Translations under genes and position numbers: made by a program
Origin: Actinomycetospora endophytica
Lineage (GTDB): Bacteria; Actinomycetota; Actinomycetes; Mycobacteriales; Pseudonocardiaceae
NCBI RefSeq assembly: GCF_021026375.1
Contig: NZ_JAJNDB010000004.1
Coordinates: 124,001 to 188,000 of the forward strand
Direction of reading: 5' to 3'
Length of the DNA stretch: 64,000 nucleotides
Notes under the pieces: model-generated
The model's input: only the letters and a program-made list of their open reading frames with translations
Databases searched by the model: none
Told to the model about the DNA's origin: nothing
Part shown: positions 50,520 through 59,018 of the stretch, one piece after another
Numbering within the stretch: the first letter of the stretch is position 1
Layout of the letters: every line of letters starts with the position of its first letter

Positions 50520-51323
50520 TCACCGTGGGACGCGGATGAGCACCTCGCCGTGGGGGATCGAGAACCAGCCGTCAGGATGCTCCGCCCACGCGCGCCAGGC
50601 GTCGGCGATGTCGGCGAGCTCGTCCGGGGTCGCGAAGCCGCCGGCCACGGCCCGCTCGGCGATCGTGGAGTCGACGATCCGCTCGGCCCACTGCCCGCCC
50701 CACCAGGCCCGCTCCTCGGGGGTGGCGAACGACCAGATGGACGCACTGGCCGTCACGTCGGTCGCGCCGGCGGCGTGTGACCACGCGAGTTCCCGACGGC
50801 CGGCGTCGGGCTCGGTCCCGTGCGCGTGGGCGACGGCCCGGTAGATCTCCAGCCAACGGTCGAGCCGCGCGTCGTGGGGGTGGTGGACGATCCCGGCGTA
50901 GTCGCAGTCCCGGGTCGCGACGACGCCGCCGGGTCGCGTCACGCGGATCATCTCCCGCAGCGCGGCGACCGGGTCGACCAGGTGCAGCAGCACCTGGTGG
51001 GCGTGCACGACGTCGAAGGGCGCGCCGGCGTCGGAAAGATCCAGTGCATCCCCGACGACGAAGCGCACCCCCTCGGCGTTCGTCCGCGCCCGCTCCAGCA
51101 CCCCCGCGTCCGGGTCGACGCCCACGACCTCACCCGGCGCCACCCGACGGGCCAGGTCCGCGGTGATCGTCCCCGGACCACACCCGACGTCGAGCACCCG
51201 CATCCCGGGCGCCAGGTGCGGCGCGAGGTAGGCGGCGGAGTTCTCGACGGTGCGCCACGTCTGCGAGCGCAGCACGCTCGCGGCATGACCCTGGCTGTAC
51301 GCGGTCACGGTGATTCCCATCAT
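50520..51323 (-). CDS. Class I SAM-dependent methyltransferase (UbiE/COQ5-like)
   Basis: 267 residues. MRVLDVGCGPGTITADLARR (motif I), GEVVGVDPDAGVLERARTNA, GAPFDVVHAHQVLLHLVDPV, and REMIRVTRPGGVVATRDCDY are the standard motifs. Starts with two adjacent ATG codons. Four nt separate its stop from the racemase start, so the three minus-strand genes form an operon. Methyl acceptor unknown. Confidence 0.88.
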   Translation of the reverse strand: MMGITVTAYSQGHAASVLRSQTWRTVENSAAYLAPHLAPGMRVLDVGCGPGTITADLARRVAPGEVVGVDPDAGVLERARTNAEGVRFVVGDALDLSDAGAPFDVVHAHQVLLHLVDPVAALREMIRVTRPGGVVATRDCDYAGIVHHPHDARLDRWLEIYRAVAHAHGTEPDAGRRELAWSHAAGATDVTASASIWSFATPEERAWWGGQWAERIVDSTIAERAVAGGFATPDELADIADAWRAWAEHPDGWFSIPHGEVLIRVPR

Positions 51324-51369
51324 GTGAGACGATTAATCCGGATGTTGGGAAGCATGCTAACGCGGCAGG

Positions 51370-51375
51370 TAGCGT
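51370..51375 (+). promoter_or_regulatory. -10 TAGCGT of selO
   Basis: TAGCGT lies 7 nt before GTG 51383, implying a leaderless mRNA. TTGGGA (51345-51350) is a possible -35, with 19 bp spacing. Confidence 0.5.
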
Positions 51376-51382
51376 CGGGGTC

Positions 51383-52798
51383 GTGAGTACGGCACTCGGA
51401 ACCCCGACGCTCGAGGACACCTACGCCCAGGCGGTGCCCGACCTCGTCGTGCCCTGGGCGGCCGCACCCGTCCGGGACCCGCAGGTGGTCGTCCTCGACG
51501 AGGAGCTCGCCGCCGAGCTGGGCCTCGACCCGGAGACGCTGCGGACCTCCGGACTGCTCGTCGGACGGGTGCCGGAGGGTGTCCGGACCGTGGCGCAGGC
51601 CTACTCGGGGCACCAGTTCGGCATGTTCCAACCACGCCTCGGCGACGGGCGGGCGGTCCTCCTCGGCGAGATCGTCGCCCCCGACGGCACCCGGCACGAC
51701 CTGCACCTCAAGGGCTCCGGCCGCACCCCCTTCGCACGCGGCGGCGACGGCAAGGCGGCGCTCGGCCCGATGTTGCGCGAGTACGCCATGGGCGCGGCGA
51801 TGCACGCGCTCGGCGTCCCCACCAGCCGCGGCCTGGCCGTGAGCACCACCGGCGAGAAGGTCGACCGCGACGGCGGCGCGCTGCCCGGCGCCATCCTCGC
51901 CCGGGTCGCGTCAAGCCACCTGCGGGTCGGCACCTTCCAGTACGCCGCCGCCCACGAGGAGCCCACGCCGGTCCGCGCGCTGGCCGACCACGCCATCGCC
52001 CGCCACTACCCGCACGCCGCCGATGCGGACGAGCCCTACCTGGAGCTCTACCGCTGCGTGGTCGACGCCCAGGCCTCGCTCGTCGCGCAGTGGTTGCTCG
52101 TCGGGTTCGTGCACGGCGTCATGAACACCGACAACACCACGATCTCCGGCGAGACCATCGACTACGGGCCCTGCGCCTTCATCGACGGCTACGACCCGAC
52201 GACGGTGTTCAGCTCCATCGACCACGCCGGCCGCTATGCGTTCGGCCACCAGCCGATGATCGCCCGCTGGAACCTGGCGCGGCTCGGCGAGTGCCTGCTG
52301 CCGCTGATCGACGCCGACAGCGACACCGCGATCGAGAAGGCGACGACGGTCGTGCAGTCCTTCACCCAGAGCTACGACGGGTACTTCGCCGACGGCATGG
52401 CGGCCAAGATCGGCCTCGCCGAGCCGGACTACCAGCTGATCGCCGACCTGCTGGCGCTGCTCGGGACGGAGAAGACCGACTGGACGACGTTCTTCCGGGC
52501 CCTCTCCCAGGGCACCGCGCGCGACCTGTTCCTCGACCGCGAGGCCTTCGACTCCTGGGCGGCCCGGCGGGATGCGCTCACCGACCCCGCCGCGGTGGCG
52601 GCGATGGACCGGGTCAACCCCGTCTACATCCCGCGCAACCACCTCGTCGACGAGGCCCTGACCGCCGCCGAGGCCGGTGACCTCGCGCCGTTCCACGAGC
52701 TGCTCGACGTCGTGCGCCGTCCCTTCGACGAGCGGCCCGGCCTGGAGCGCTGGACGGAGCCGGGCACCGGGCCGTTCGTCACCTACTGCGGGACCTGA
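51383..52798 (+). CDS. selO: Protein adenylyltransferase SelO (YdiU family)
   Basis: 471 residues. QAYSGHQFGMFQPRLGDGRA, DLHLKGSGRTPFARGGDGKA, LGVPTSRGLAVSTTGEKV and ARVASSHLRVGTFQYAA are SelO hallmarks; GFVHGVMNTDNTTISGETID and YGPCAFIDGYDP carry the pseudokinase catalytic residues. The C-terminus ends near NPVYIPRNHLVDEALTAAE. SelO attaches AMP to redox-related proteins during oxidative stress. Slightly short at the C-terminus versus E. coli SelO and without the usual C-terminal Sec/Cys-x-x-Cys, though Cys is present in the last residues (TYCGT). It overlaps the next gene by 1 nt (TGATG). Confidence 0.92.
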   Translation: MSTALGTPTLEDTYAQAVPDLVVPWAAAPVRDPQVVVLDEELAAELGLDPETLRTSGLLVGRVPEGVRTVAQAYSGHQFGMFQPRLGDGRAVLLGEIVAPDGTRHDLHLKGSGRTPFARGGDGKAALGPMLREYAMGAAMHALGVPTSRGLAVSTTGEKVDRDGGALPGAILARVASSHLRVGTFQYAAAHEEPTPVRALADHAIARHYPHAADADEPYLELYRCVVDAQASLVAQWLLVGFVHGVMNTDNTTISGETIDYGPCAFIDGYDPTTVFSSIDHAGRYAFGHQPMIARWNLARLGECLLPLIDADSDTAIEKATTVVQSFTQSYDGYFADGMAAKIGLAEPDYQLIADLLALLGTEKTDWTTFFRALSQGTARDLFLDREAFDSWAARRDALTDPAAVAAMDRVNPVYIPRNHLVDEALTAAEAGDLAPFHELLDVVRRPFDERPGLERWTEPGTGPFVTYCGT

Positions 52799-53871
52799 TG
52801 ACCACCGTCGAGCGGGTGGTCGCGCGCCCGGTCCTCGCCCCACTCGACCCGCCGCTGCAGACGGCGAGCGGCGAGGTGCCGACGGCGCCGCTGGTGCTGA
52901 TCGACATCACCACCGACGACGGCATCACCGGCCACGGCTACCTGTTCTGCTACACGCCGATGGTGCTGGCCGCGCTGACCAGCCTGGTGACCGAGCTGGG
53001 CGAGGCCGTCGTCGGGACGTCCGCCGCACCGCGCGCCGTCGAGGCGACGCTGCGGGCCCGGTTGCGGCTGCTGCGCCCGCAGGGACTCGGGACGATGGCG
53101 ATCTCCGGGATCGACATGGCGCTCTGGGACGCGCTGGCCCGGCGCGCGCAGCTCCCTCTGGTGCGCGTGCTCGGCGGCGAGCCCCTCCCGGTCCGCGCCT
53201 ACGGGAGCCTCCGGTCGATGGCCCCCGACGACGTGCGGACCGAGGCCACCCGCCTCGCCGACCAGGGCTTCGACGCCTACAAGGTCAAGGTCGGCGCCGC
53301 CGGGCTCGCCCGCGACCGCGAGGTCATCCACGCGCTGCGCGCCGCCGTCGGGCCCGATGCCGACATCGCGATCGACTACAACCAGACGCTGCCCGTCCCC
53401 GAGGCGATCCGGCGTATCAACGCCCTGGCCGACGAGCACCTGCTCTGGGTCGAGGAGCCGACCCGCGCCGACGACGCGGCCGGGCACGCCCGCATCCGGA
53501 CGTCGGTGTCGACGCCGATCCAGCTGGGTGAGAGCTGGTGGGGGGCCGACGAGATGACCGCGAGCATCACCGCCGGCGCGGGTGACCACGCGATGCTCGA
53601 CGTCGCTCGCATCGGTGGCGTCACCGGCTGGCTGCGGGCCGCGCCGCTCGCCCGCGCCGCCGGGTTGCCGGTCTCCAGCCACTTCTGGCCGGAGATCAGC
53701 GCCGCGCTGCTCACCGTCTCCCCGGGCGCGTTCCTGCTCGAGTACCTCGACGTGGCCGCCGGGGTGCTGCAGGAACCGGCCCGCGTCGTCGACGGCGCGG
53801 TGGTGCTGCCCGACGAGCCGGGTAGCGGCGTCGCCTGGGACGAGGACGCCGTCGCGCGCTACCGGGCCTGA
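52798..53871 (+). CDS. Mandelate racemase/muconate-lactonizing (enolase-superfamily) enzyme
   Basis: 357 residues. N-terminal capping domain LVLIDITTDDGITGHGYLFC. Barrel motifs: AYKVKVGAAGLARD (KxK catalytic lysines), IAIDYNQTLPVPEAIRR, LLWVEEPT, and TPIQLGESWWGADEM give the metal ligands Asp, Glu, Glu; HFWPEISAAL supplies a late His. Mechanism class: mandelate racemase subgroup (KxK and His). The substrate acid is unknown. Coupled to selO by TGATG. Confidence 0.9.
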   Translation: MTTVERVVARPVLAPLDPPLQTASGEVPTAPLVLIDITTDDGITGHGYLFCYTPMVLAALTSLVTELGEAVVGTSAAPRAVEATLRARLRLLRPQGLGTMAISGIDMALWDALARRAQLPLVRVLGGEPLPVRAYGSLRSMAPDDVRTEATRLADQGFDAYKVKVGAAGLARDREVIHALRAAVGPDADIAIDYNQTLPVPEAIRRINALADEHLLWVEEPTRADDAAGHARIRTSVSTPIQLGESWWGADEMTASITAGAGDHAMLDVARIGGVTGWLRAAPLARAAGLPVSSHFWPEISAALLTVSPGAFLLEYLDVAAGVLQEPARVVDGAVVLPDEPGSGVAWDEDAVARYRA

Positions 53872-53910
53872 CGGACCAGGCCCTCGCTACCGGGCCTGGC
53901 GCACCAGGCC
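53857..53910. terminator. Tandem hairpins at a convergent gene junction
   Basis: A 26-nt unit is repeated with a 28-nt period (53857-53882 and 53885-53910), differing at 2 positions. Each copy forms a GGCCTG-N6-CAGGCC hairpin (7- and 6-bp arms). The enolase stop lies in the first and the MFS stop (53887) in the second. Confidence 0.55.
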
Positions 53911-55023
53911 GAGGCCGACGACGGCGCTCAGCACACCCGCCGTCGCCAGCAGCGCCGGCAGGCCGAGCGCCGGTGTCAGACCCCCGACGGCGACGGGCGC
54001 GAGGATCGCCCCGACCGCGCCCACCACCATCGTCGCGGTGAGCGCCCGGCCGGGGTCGGTGGGAGCGACGGCGGACGTCCACACCGCGAGCGTCGCGGCG
54101 CCGATCATGTACACCGGCGCGAAGACCGCGGCGGCCAGCAGCGCCAGCGCGGGCGACCGGTCGCCGACGGCGAAGAGCGCCAACGCCACGCCGAGGACCA
54201 GCAGACAGCCGGCCGCGACACGACCCGGACCGAGCCGGGCGGACAGCGCCCCCGTCGCCAGACCAGCGAGTCCCAGCACCCCGATGATCACGAACAGCAC
54301 CGGCCTGGCGTCGGCGTCGAGGCCCGTCGTGCGGGCGACGTCGGCGGCGTAGGTGAACCCGAGCGCGGTCGCCGCCTGGTAGACGACCGCGTACCCGGCG
54401 GGTGCGACGAGGGCCGGCCACGGCAGCCGCCGGGTCTCGCCACCGGAACGGGCCGGGAGCGTCGGGACCCACGCGAGGTTCAGCAGCGCCGCGGCCACCG
54501 AGGCCAGCGCCGTCGCCGCCCACACCGCCCGCCAGTGCTCCCCGGCGATGATCGCCACCACCCCGGTGAGGACCAGCCCGCCCGAGGTCCCGGTGCTGAT
54601 TGCCGAGAGCAGGCCCGGCCGGACGACGGGTCGGGCGAGGGCCTCGACGATGTCGGAGTAGGGCGCCCAGACCCAGCCGGCGGCGCTCCCGGCGAGGACC
54701 GCGCCTGCCGCGAGCTCGCCGGGGGAGCCGGCCAGCACGACGAGCAGCGCGCCCACCGCCCCGCAGACCCCGCCGACGGTGGTCGGCGCCCGCGGCCCCC
54801 GTCGGGCGGCCAGCAGCGGTGCCCCGACGATGCCGGCGAGGAACCCCGCGAAGGTGCCGCCCGCGATGAGCCCGAGGAGTGGGTCGGGCAGACCGGTGGC
54901 CGAGAGCGAGGGATCGTCGCGCAGACCGGGCAGGGTGAGGCCGAACGTGAAGCGCCCCATGCCGAAGGCCACCCCGACGACGGCGGCCCCGGCCGCCCCG
55001 ACCCGCCACTCCGCCGCCCGCAC
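53887..55023 (-). CDS. MFS transporter of the YbfB/YjiJ type
   Basis: 378 residues, 12 hydrophobic segments. VVGVAFGMGRFTFGLTLPGL followed by RDDPSLS is the YbfB/YjiJ-family start (conserved GxxRF). LAGSAAGWVWAPYSDIVEAL and STGTSGGLVLTGVVAIIAG follow. GTG 55023 lies 7 nt after the stop of the YibE/F gene. Substrate unknown. Confidence 0.85.
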   Translation of the reverse strand: MRAAEWRVGAAGAAVVGVAFGMGRFTFGLTLPGLRDDPSLSATGLPDPLLGLIAGGTFAGFLAGIVGAPLLAARRGPRAPTTVGGVCGAVGALLVVLAGSPGELAAGAVLAGSAAGWVWAPYSDIVEALARPVVRPGLLSAISTGTSGGLVLTGVVAIIAGEHWRAVWAATALASVAAALLNLAWVPTLPARSGGETRRLPWPALVAPAGYAVVYQAATALGFTYAADVARTTGLDADARPVLFVIIGVLGLAGLATGALSARLGPGRVAAGCLLVLGVALALFAVGDRSPALALLAAAVFAPVYMIGAATLAVWTSAVAPTDPGRALTATMVVGAVGAILAPVAVGGLTPALGLPALLATAGVLSAVVGLGLVRQAR

Positions 55024-55030
55024 CGCCCGA

Positions 55031-56359
55031 TCATGAGGGCGCGGACCCTCGGCCGCTCGCCACCCGCCGTCGTACCGGCATCGCACCCGACCGCACGACG
55101 ACCGCCGCCAGGAGTGTCGTCACCGGCACCGCCGCGACGATGCCGATCGAGCCGACCAGCGTGCGCAGCACCTCCTGGGCCACGTCCTCGGCGGTCAGCA
55201 GGTCGCCGAGCCCCCGTCCGGAGAGCGAGAACAGCAGCAGCAACGGCAGCGCCGCGCCCGCGTAGGCCAGCACGAGGGTGTTCACGGCCGACGCCACGTG
55301 GTCGCGGCCCACCCGCATCGCGGCGGCGTAGAGGGTGCGCGTCGGGGTCCTCGGGTCGGCGCGGTGGAGTTCCCACACGGTCGACGTCTGGGTGACGGTG
55401 ACGTCGTCGAGGACACCCAGCGCGCCGATGATCACCCCGGCGAGCAGCAGGCCCCGCGCGTCTACCCCTGCCCCGAGCACGCCGACCAGCTCCGAGGCCT
55501 GGTCGTCGAGCCCGGACAGCTCGGTCGCGGCTCCGAAGAGCACCGCGAGCAGCCCGATCAGCCCGAGGCTCACGAGCGTCCCGAGTGCGGCCGCGGCGGT
55601 GCGCGCCGAGAACCCGTGCGTGGTCGGGAACACCGCGGCGACGACCAGCCCGGCCGCCACCAGCGCGACCGGGACCGGGGCCGATCCGGTGAGCAGCGCC
55701 GGCAGCAGGAACACCCCGAGCACGGCGAGCGTGATGCCGAGGGCGCCGAGCGCGGCCAGTCCCCGCCACCGGCCCAGCGCGACGACGGCCGCCGCGAACA
55801 CCCCCGCGAGCAGCCACAACGCACCGCTGCGCTGCCGGTCGACGACCTGGTACGAGCCGGCGTCGGCCGGGTCCCCGCCGGAGAACGCCACGACGACGGC
55901 GTCGGCCTCGTCGAACCGCGGTGCCGCCGGCCCGGCCGGGACGAGCGTCTCGATCTCCCGGCCGGGCGCGGGTCCCTCGTCCAGGCGCACCCGCAGCGGA
56001 TAGCAGCCGCTGCCGGGCTCGGAGGCCGCGAGCGCGGCGTCCGAGCAGTCCGCCTCGGCGCCGGCGCGCGTGACGGTGCCGTCGAGGGGTGTGGTCGCGG
56101 CCGCGGCTGCTGCGCCCGACCCGGATGACGCCGCGGCGTGGCTGCCGTCGAGCACCGCCCGGTACTCCGCGGGGGAGGGGGCGAGGAGGACGACGCCGAC
56201 GATCACGGCGAGGGCGCACGGGACGAGCACCGCGACGAGCACGCGGCGCACCCGCGGGTCGACCGGAGGTGCGGCGCCGTGCCCGTGCCCGGGAGGCACC
56301 ACCAGGGGAGTGGTCGCCGGCTCCGTGCCGCGCGCCCGGGCGCGGCGGCGCCCGGTCAC
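55031..56359 (-). CDS. YibE/F family membrane protein
   Basis: 442 residues. A cytoplasmic Arg/Pro-rich start and one helix, then an extracytoplasmic domain of about 120 residues with three Cys (EADCSDA, GSGCYPL), then seven or so helices. VIIGALGVLDDVTVTQTSTV is the YibE/F hallmark. A multitransmembrane family of unclear role. ATG 56359 overlaps the stop of the P-type ATPase (ATGA), so the protein is made with a metal exporter. Confidence 0.85.
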   Translation of the reverse strand: MTGRRRARARGTEPATTPLVVPPGHGHGAAPPVDPRVRRVLVAVLVPCALAVIVGVVLLAPSPAEYRAVLDGSHAAASSGSGAAAAAATTPLDGTVTRAGAEADCSDAALAASEPGSGCYPLRVRLDEGPAPGREIETLVPAGPAAPRFDEADAVVVAFSGGDPADAGSYQVVDRQRSGALWLLAGVFAAAVVALGRWRGLAALGALGITLAVLGVFLLPALLTGSAPVPVALVAAGLVVAAVFPTTHGFSARTAAAALGTLVSLGLIGLLAVLFGAATELSGLDDQASELVGVLGAGVDARGLLLAGVIIGALGVLDDVTVTQTSTVWELHRADPRTPTRTLYAAAMRVGRDHVASAVNTLVLAYAGAALPLLLLFSLSGRGLGDLLTAEDVAQEVLRTLVGSIGIVAAVPVTTLLAAVVVRSGAMPVRRRVASGRGSAPS

Positions 56360-58554
56360 GACGCCGGGTCGACCCGGTAGCGGATCAGCCGCGACGAGTT
56401 CCCGACGACGGCGACCGACGAGGCGTTGTGCAGGATCGCCGCGGCCACCGGGGAGAGCGCCCCACCGGCCGAGACGACCAGCCCGACGGCGTTCACCGCG
56501 ATCGACATCCCGTAGTTCTGCCGGATGACGCCGACCCCGCGGCGGCCGAGATCACGCAGGTCGAGCAGCGCGGAGAGCCGGTCCCCGGCCAGCGCGACGT
56601 CCGCGGTCTCGACGGCGACGTCGGTGCCCGCCACGCCCATCGCGATCCCGAGGTCGGCGAGGGCGAGCGCGGGCGCGTCGTTGGTGCCGTCGCCGACCAT
56701 CGCGACGACGTGGCCCTCGGCCTGCAGGTCGCGGACCACGTCCTGCTTGTCGGCGGGCATCACCTCGGCGCGCCATTCGTCGATGCCGAGCTCGGCGGCG
56801 ACCGCGGCGGCGACGTCGGGATGGTCGCCGGAGAGCATGACGATCCGGCGGACCCCGTCGGCGCGCAGCGCGGCGAGCACGTCGGCGGCCTCGGGGCGCA
56901 CGGTGTCGCGCAGGCTGACCAGCCCGGTGAGCGTCCCGTCGACCGCGAGCAGCAGCGGGGTCTCGGCCTGGCGCTGCAGCCGACGGACCCAGTCGTGGGC
57001 CTTGCGGGAGACGGCGACCTTCTGCTCGCGCAGGAACGCCCGCGAGCCCAGCAGCAGCGTCCGGCCGTCGGCCTGCACCCGCATGCCCTGCCCGAGCAGC
57101 ACCTCGCACTCCTCGTGCGGCGGGATCTCGATGCGGCGCTCCTCGGTGGAGCGGATCACGGCCTGCGCGAGCGGGTGCCGGGAATGGATCTCCGAGGACG
57201 CGGCGAGCGCGAGGACCTGCTCGGGGGAGCAGGCGTCGTCGAAGGACACCACGTTCGTGACGACGGGCCGTCCGGCGGTCACCGTGCCGGTCTTGTCGAC
57301 GACGACGGCGTCCACCCGACCCGCCGTCTCCAGATGCGAGCCGCCCTTGATCAGGATGCCGCGCCGGGCCCCGTTGCCGATCGCCGCCGAGATCGCGGTG
57401 GGTGTGGACAGCCCGACCGCGCACGGGCAGGCGACCAGCAGCATCGTCATGGCCCGGCGCAGGTCGCGGGTGACGACGAGCGTCGCGGCCGAGAGCGCGA
57501 ACGACAGCGGGACGAAGCGGCGGCTGAAGTTCTCCCCGACGGTCTGGATCGGGGCGCGGTCGGCCTCCGCGGCCTCCACCCGCTCGAGGATGCGGCCGAC
57601 GGCGGTGTCGGCGCCGACGGCGGTCGCGCGGACCACGAGCCGGCCGCGCAGCAGCACCGATCCGGCGTGCAGGTGGTCGCCGACGTCGACCTGGACGGGC
57701 AGGTTCTCCCCGGTGATCGCGGCCTGGTCGACGAGGCACCCCTCGGCGGCGGTCTCGACGACCTGGCCGTCGACCGGCAGCACGACGTGCTCGTGCACGA
57801 CGACCTCGTCGTCGACCCGGACCCGCTCGATCGGCACCTCGATCTCGACGGCCTCGCCGGCCGGGTCGGCGGCCGCGACCCGCATCCACGTCGTCGTCCG
57901 CGCGCCGGTCAGCAGGTCGGAGATCGCGCGCCGGCTGCGGCGCAGGGTGAGGTCCTGCAGGTACTCGCCGATGTTGAGCAGCCAGAGCACGGTCAGCGCC
58001 ACGACGTTCTCGCGCAGCACCAGCGAGGCGATCGTCGCCGCCGAGACCAGCGCGTCGGTGCCCGCGCCGCGCCCGCCGGTCAGGGAGCGGACGGCCCCGC
58101 GCAGGAAGGGGTAGCCGGTGATGATCGTGACGCCGGTGGCGACGGTGCGGCCGCCCGGCCCGAGCACCGGCGGACGGCGCAGCACCCACCGGCGCCCGCC
58201 GAGCAGGAGCAGGGCGACGCCGCCGAGGGCCATGCGCAGCAGGTCGCCGTTGCCGACCTCCGCCGACCGCGGCACCCGGGCGGGCCGCTCGCCGGGAGAC
58301 GTCGTCGCCAGGGCGCTCCGATAGGCCGCGACGAGGTCGGCCGAGCCGCAGACCGCCCGGTCGTACCAGACGACCAGCGCCCCGGTGCGGGGGAACGCGT
58401 GGACCTGGCGGACGCCCTCGACGTCGTCGAGCGCCTCCTCGACGCCGACCGCACGACCCGGTTCCGCCCGGAGATCGGGCGCGTCGAAGCGCACCCGGCC
58501 CGCGGCGTCGGATACGACGCGCAGCGGCGGGGCCTCGGCGTCGGGCAGCGTCAC
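56356..58554 (-). CDS. Heavy-metal P1B-type ATPase (CtpC-like, CPC motif)
   Basis: 732 residues. A degenerate metal-binding domain without CxxC comes first. Transport motif ACPCAVGLSTPTA (CPC at about residues 376-378), phosphorylation Asp in VVDKTGTVTAG (residue 420), TGEN at 281-284, the SRHPLAQA HP motif near 459-464 and GDGTNDAPAL late. The C-terminal AAILHNASSVAVVGNSSRLI is typical of CtpC-like proteins, linked to Mn or Zn export in mycobacteria. GTG 58554 starts 4 nt after the stop of the PacL-like gene. Exports a divalent metal at the inner membrane. Confidence 0.9.
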   Translation of the reverse strand: MTLPDAEAPPLRVVSDAAGRVRFDAPDLRAEPGRAVGVEEALDDVEGVRQVHAFPRTGALVVWYDRAVCGSADLVAAYRSALATTSPGERPARVPRSAEVGNGDLLRMALGGVALLLLGGRRWVLRRPPVLGPGGRTVATGVTIITGYPFLRGAVRSLTGGRGAGTDALVSAATIASLVLRENVVALTVLWLLNIGEYLQDLTLRRSRRAISDLLTGARTTTWMRVAAADPAGEAVEIEVPIERVRVDDEVVVHEHVVLPVDGQVVETAAEGCLVDQAAITGENLPVQVDVGDHLHAGSVLLRGRLVVRATAVGADTAVGRILERVEAAEADRAPIQTVGENFSRRFVPLSFALSAATLVVTRDLRRAMTMLLVACPCAVGLSTPTAISAAIGNGARRGILIKGGSHLETAGRVDAVVVDKTGTVTAGRPVVTNVVSFDDACSPEQVLALAASSEIHSRHPLAQAVIRSTEERRIEIPPHEECEVLLGQGMRVQADGRTLLLGSRAFLREQKVAVSRKAHDWVRRLQRQAETPLLLAVDGTLTGLVSLRDTVRPEAADVLAALRADGVRRIVMLSGDHPDVAAAVAAELGIDEWRAEVMPADKQDVVRDLQAEGHVVAMVGDGTNDAPALALADLGIAMGVAGTDVAVETADVALAGDRLSALLDLRDLGRRGVGVIRQNYGMSIAVNAVGLVVSAGGALSPVAAAILHNASSVAVVGNSSRLIRYRVDPAS

Positions 58555-58558
58555 GCGG

Positions 58559-58843
58559 TCAGCGCTCGTGATCGTGCTGCTCGACGGTCCCGGGCGCCGG
58601 GGCCTGCTCGCCGAGGCGGTCGCGGGCCTCCGCGACGACGTCGGCGGTGCCCAGCCGCACCTTCTCCGCGCCGGCCTCGGCCGCGCGGGCACCACGCAGC
58701 CCGAGCGTGGTGACGGCGACCGCCGCCTCGTGGGCGGCGCGGCCGCCGGACAGCTTCTTCGCGCCCTCGACGACCGCGACACCGGCGACGCCGCTCGCCA
58801 CGGCCCCGGCCGCCTTCGTCACCAGCGCACCCCACGCCACCAT
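58559..58843 (-). CDS. PacL-like (DUF1490) metal-chaperone partner of the P-type ATPase
   Basis: 94 residues. One hydrophobic segment near the N-terminus (WGALVTKAAGAVASGVAGVA, then VVEGAKK), a GLRGARAAEAGAEKVRLGTA amphipathic part, and a C-terminus ending EQHDHER. That His/Asp/Glu cluster resembles the C-terminal metal-binding motif of mycobacterial PacL proteins, which sit beside CtpC, CtpG or CtpV and assist Zn export. The gene is directly upstream of the ATPase here too. GGGAGG precedes ATG 58843 by 10 nt. Confidence 0.82.
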   Translation of the reverse strand: MVAWGALVTKAAGAVASGVAGVAVVEGAKKLSGGRAAHEAAVAVTTLGLRGARAAEAGAEKVRLGTADVVAEARDRLGEQAPAPGTVEQHDHER

Positions 58844-58948
58844 CGTTCGTGGTCCTCCCGTTCTTGCGCCCGACGTGGTGTCGGGCGGTGATCGACACTA
58901 ACCGAGGGTGAGAGATCCGGACCCGGAGCGGGACCGGCGTCACTCTGA

Positions 58949-58978
58949 TTGAAAACGATTCCCGTGTTCGGGTATACC
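58949..58978 (+). promoter_or_regulatory. Zur-like box overlapping the kinase promoter
   Basis: TGAAAACGATTCCCG (58950-58964) has a perfect Zur/Fur-type left half and a degenerate right half. A -35 TTGAAA (58949-58954) and -10 TATACC (58973-58978), 18 bp apart, would drive the receptor kinase. It lies in the region divergent from the metal-ATPase cassette. Confidence 0.5.
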
Positions 58979-59018
58979 GTGCACCCGAACGGGGGGCGGC
59001 GGAACCCGTTCGGGGGCG

